Positions 5,558-6,956 of a stretch of DNA of 6,956 nucleotides are shown here, piece by piece. A model generated the notes under the pieces. That model ran no database searches. It was given only the letters and a program-made list of their open reading frames with translations, and was not told the DNA's origin. This DNA comes from Gammaproteobacteria bacterium. Lineage in GTDB: Bacteria; Pseudomonadota; Gammaproteobacteria; Enterobacterales; Alteromonadaceae. The DNA is taken from the NCBI GenBank assembly GCA_023481025.1, contig JAMCWV010000113.1, positions 434 to 7,389 on the forward strand, written 5' to 3'. Made by a program: the position numbers and the translations under genes. Every line of letters starts with the position of its first letter. Position 1 is the stretch's first letter.

Positions 5558-6697
5558 TTAGCCGTATGTTTTCAATACCGGCAGGTAGAATAGATCACCA
5601 AGATGCTCGTCCTGGCCACCTTTGAGCTCACAGGTTGCGCCTTTTTCTATCGCATCTTTGACTAATCTGTGTGCTTTATCCACGGCGTCCTGGTTAATCA
5701 ATGGACCAAGATCGTGGTCTTTATTCATGCCATCGCCGACTTTAAGTTTTTTGACGGCGTGAGACAGTTTTCCGACAAAAGCGTCATGCACCGAGTCTTG
5801 TACCAGAACCCGATTGGCACTAATGCAGGTTTGCCCGGCGTTGCGAAACTTCGATGCAATTAACTGTTCCACAGCAAGATCCAGGTCCGCATCATCAAAG
5901 ACGACGAAAGGTGCATTCCCGCCCAGCTCAAGAGACATCTTAATCACGTTTTCACTGCACAGTTTCATCAGGGTCTGGCCGACCTTGGTGGAGCCGGTGA
6001 AAGACAGCTTGCGAACCTTGGGGTTCGCGCACAAGGTTTCGCTAAACATTTTGGCATCATCCGTGGGGACGATATTAATCACTCCAGCAGGAATACCGAC
6101 GTGCTCTGCCAGTACCCCGAGGGCTAGCGCTGAGAGAGGCGTCAGGCTCGGCGGTTTCACCACCACCGTACAACCAGCGGCAAGTGCTGGCGCAACCTTG
6201 CGGGTAATCATTGCATTAGGGAAGTTCCACGGTGTAATACAGCCGACCACGCCTATCGGCTGCTTGATCACGCGGTTCTCCTGCTGATGCTTAATGGTGG
6301 GCAGAATGTCGCCACGAATGCGCTTCGCCTCTTCAGCAAACCATTCCACAAAGCTTGCACCATAAGCCACTTCGCCCGCGGCTTCGTCTACTGGTTTACC
6401 TTGTTCAAGGGTCATGATTTCAGCCAGTTCGTCCTGGTGTAGCATGATCGCATCGAACCAGGCGCGTAATTTTTTACTCCGCTCTTCACTGGTGCAATGC
6501 CGCCATGACTGAAAAGCCCGGTGGGCGGCGTCAATGGCCGCCTCGACCTGTTGTTCACTGGCATTTGCGACTGTTGCCACAGTGTCAAGGGTGCTGGGGT
6601 TCGTCACCGCGAACGTATTTTTTCCCTGCTGCCATTTACCATCGATATATAAAGCGTCCGCTAGCAAATCTTTGCGACTTAATTTACTGGTCATCAT
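5558..6697 (-). CDS. gabD: GabD N-terminal part: NAD(P)-binding and catalytic domains of succinate-semialdehyde dehydrogenase
   Basis: This 379-residue reading frame holds most of a GabD-type enzyme, which oxidises succinate semialdehyde to succinate, the last step of GABA breakdown. Motifs: ITPWNFP (154-160, Asn158), VVKPPS (180-184, Lys181), SFTGSTKVG (232-240), LELGGN with general base Glu257, and FRNAGQTCISANR with nucleophile Cys291. SFTGST, LELGGNAPFVVFDDADLD and SKFRNAGQTC are close to E. coli GabD. The stretch NIVPTDDAK (208-216) departs from the VVTG form of the E. coli protein. The fragment stops before the E-x-F-G-P element that helps hold the cofactor, so alone it should be inactive. 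The start has ATG at 6697 and 6694; AAGGGAG lies four and seven bases upstream respectively, which slightly favours the second. The start region overlaps the end of the sugar dehydrogenase gene by 14 bp. Confidence 0.85.
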   Translation of the reverse strand: MMTSKLSRKDLLADALYIDGKWQQGKNTFAVTNPSTLDTVATVANASEQQVEAAIDAAHRAFQSWRHCTSEERSKKLRAWFDAIMLHQDELAEIMTLEQGKPVDEAAGEVAYGASFVEWFAEEAKRIRGDILPTIKHQQENRVIKQPIGVVGCITPWNFPNAMITRKVAPALAAGCTVVVKPPSLTPLSALALGVLAEHVGIPAGVINIVPTDDAKMFSETLCANPKVRKLSFTGSTKVGQTLMKLCSENVIKMSLELGGNAPFVVFDDADLDLAVEQLIASKFRNAGQTCISANRVLVQDSVHDAFVGKLSHAVKKLKVGDGMNKDHDLGPLINQDAVDKAHRLVKDAIEKGATCELKGGQDEHLGDLFYLPVLKTYG

Positions 6698-6956
6698 TCA
6701 TCTCCCTTGGCGTTACCCGGATGAGTGCACCATCTTCATGGTCAGTGAGTAAGTAGAGCAGGCCATCGTTACCGGTATAGACGTAGCGAATTCGCTTATC
6801 GAGCTCGGTAAACAGGTCTTCCTGCTGGCTGATTCGGGTTCCGGCAACGCGCACGCGCTGCACTTTTTTCTTCGCTAATGCTGATACAAAAAGATCGCCG
6901 CGCCAGGCTCTAAAGGCATCGCCCTGATACTGGGTCATGCCGGATGGCGCAATAGA
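6684..6956 (-). CDS. Soluble PQQ-dependent aldose sugar dehydrogenase, C-terminal end (5' part outside window)
   Basis: Ninety C-terminal residues are visible, in one open frame to the window edge. The conserved pattern SIAPSGMTQY...GDAF...WRGDLFVSAL (residues 1-25), then RIRYVYTGNDGLLYLLTD and LIRVTP, is the last propeller blade of the GSDH family (soluble aldose sugar dehydrogenases such as E. coli YliI/Asd, about 370 residues). Family members use pyrroloquinoline quinone and Ca2+ to oxidise aldoses to lactones, usually in the periplasm. The signal peptide and PQQ ligands are not in view, so activity cannot be judged. The TAA (6686-6684) lies inside the start of gabD, a 14-bp overlap that implies co-transcription and probably coupled translation. 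Confidence 0.85.
   Translation of the reverse strand, partial: SIAPSGMTQYQGDAFRAWRGDLFVSALAKKKVQRVRVAGTRISQQEDLFTELDKRIRYVYTGNDGLLYLLTDHEDGALIRVTPREMNDDQ

Larger units (their letters stand above)
5237..6697 (-). pseudogene. gabD: gabD locus interrupted by an in-frame TAA (succinate-semialdehyde dehydrogenase)
   Basis: Read through the stop, the locus encodes about 485 residues, matching the 482 of E. coli GabD, with all ALDH core motifs shared between two parts. The break is a TAA at 5560-5558. The reading frame is the same before and after it, and the second part resumes with ADMEISQTE. The sequence just before the stop (VLKTYG) does not look like the usual PTVL-x-x-V-T-x-D-M stretch, whereas the shifted frame at 5576-5562 reads IENIR, which does. 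Two compensating indels of four bases (loss before, gain after) would explain this. The rest of the gene shows no further stops, so the lesion is recent, an assembly error, or tolerated. Confidence 0.75.

Noticed and set aside
5558..5560. Recoding of the gabD stop, for example as selenocysteine
   Set aside because: The stop is TAA, not TGA, the site is not the catalytic cysteine, and no recoding element is apparent.
5814..6287. A 157-codon plus-strand open frame opposite gabD
   Set aside because: It is antisense to the conserved NAD-binding and catalytic region, and its low-complexity Ser/Ala/Thr composition is typical of a shadow frame.

Overview
The window reads as chromosomal DNA of a free-living, motile, probably marine gammaproteobacterium. 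The grounds are a CnoX/YbbN co-chaperone close to the E. coli protein, a GabD-type dehydrogenase, a PQQ-dependent sugar dehydrogenase, a chemoreceptor ending in a gammaproteobacterial-style QRFRY tail, and a manganese riboswitch ahead of an UPF0016 exporter gene. The genus cannot be settled by eye. No insertion sequence, phage gene, CRISPR array, tRNA or rRNA was found.

Left part (1-2116, minus strand). The window opens inside a gene for an UPF0016/GDT1-type membrane protein (MneA-like Mn2+ exporter), cut by the window edge. Upstream of it lie a near-consensus sigma-70 promoter and a well-formed yybP-ykoY Mn2+ riboswitch with an RBS-masking hairpin. A methyl-accepting chemotaxis protein gene comes next; its stop codon lies only a few bases from the exporter's -35 box.

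Middle (2117-2862). A 263-bp divergent intergenic region separates the chemoreceptor from a plus-strand gene for a small exported acidic protein with two PepSY-like repeats. A strong intrinsic terminator follows, but its U-tract serves the minus-strand operon arriving from the right.

Right part (2887-6956, minus strand). Read in the direction of transcription, the genes are: the 3' end of a soluble PQQ-dependent aldose sugar dehydrogenase; gabD (succinate-semialdehyde dehydrogenase), interrupted by an in-frame TAA; a class-3-type aldehyde dehydrogenase overlapping the gabD stop by 4 bp; and cnoX, a thioredoxin-TPR co-chaperone with an intact WCEPC site. Overlaps and short gaps suggest one transcript ending at the terminator. 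The theme is oxidation of sugars and aldehydes plus protection of proteins under oxidative stress; that link is inference.

The points most worth attention are the riboswitch with its competing downstream helices, the broken gabD (possibly two compensating indels rather than a point mutation), the redox-active-looking CnoX, and the shortened sensor domain of the chemoreceptor. Nothing here looks like a wholly new multi-gene system.
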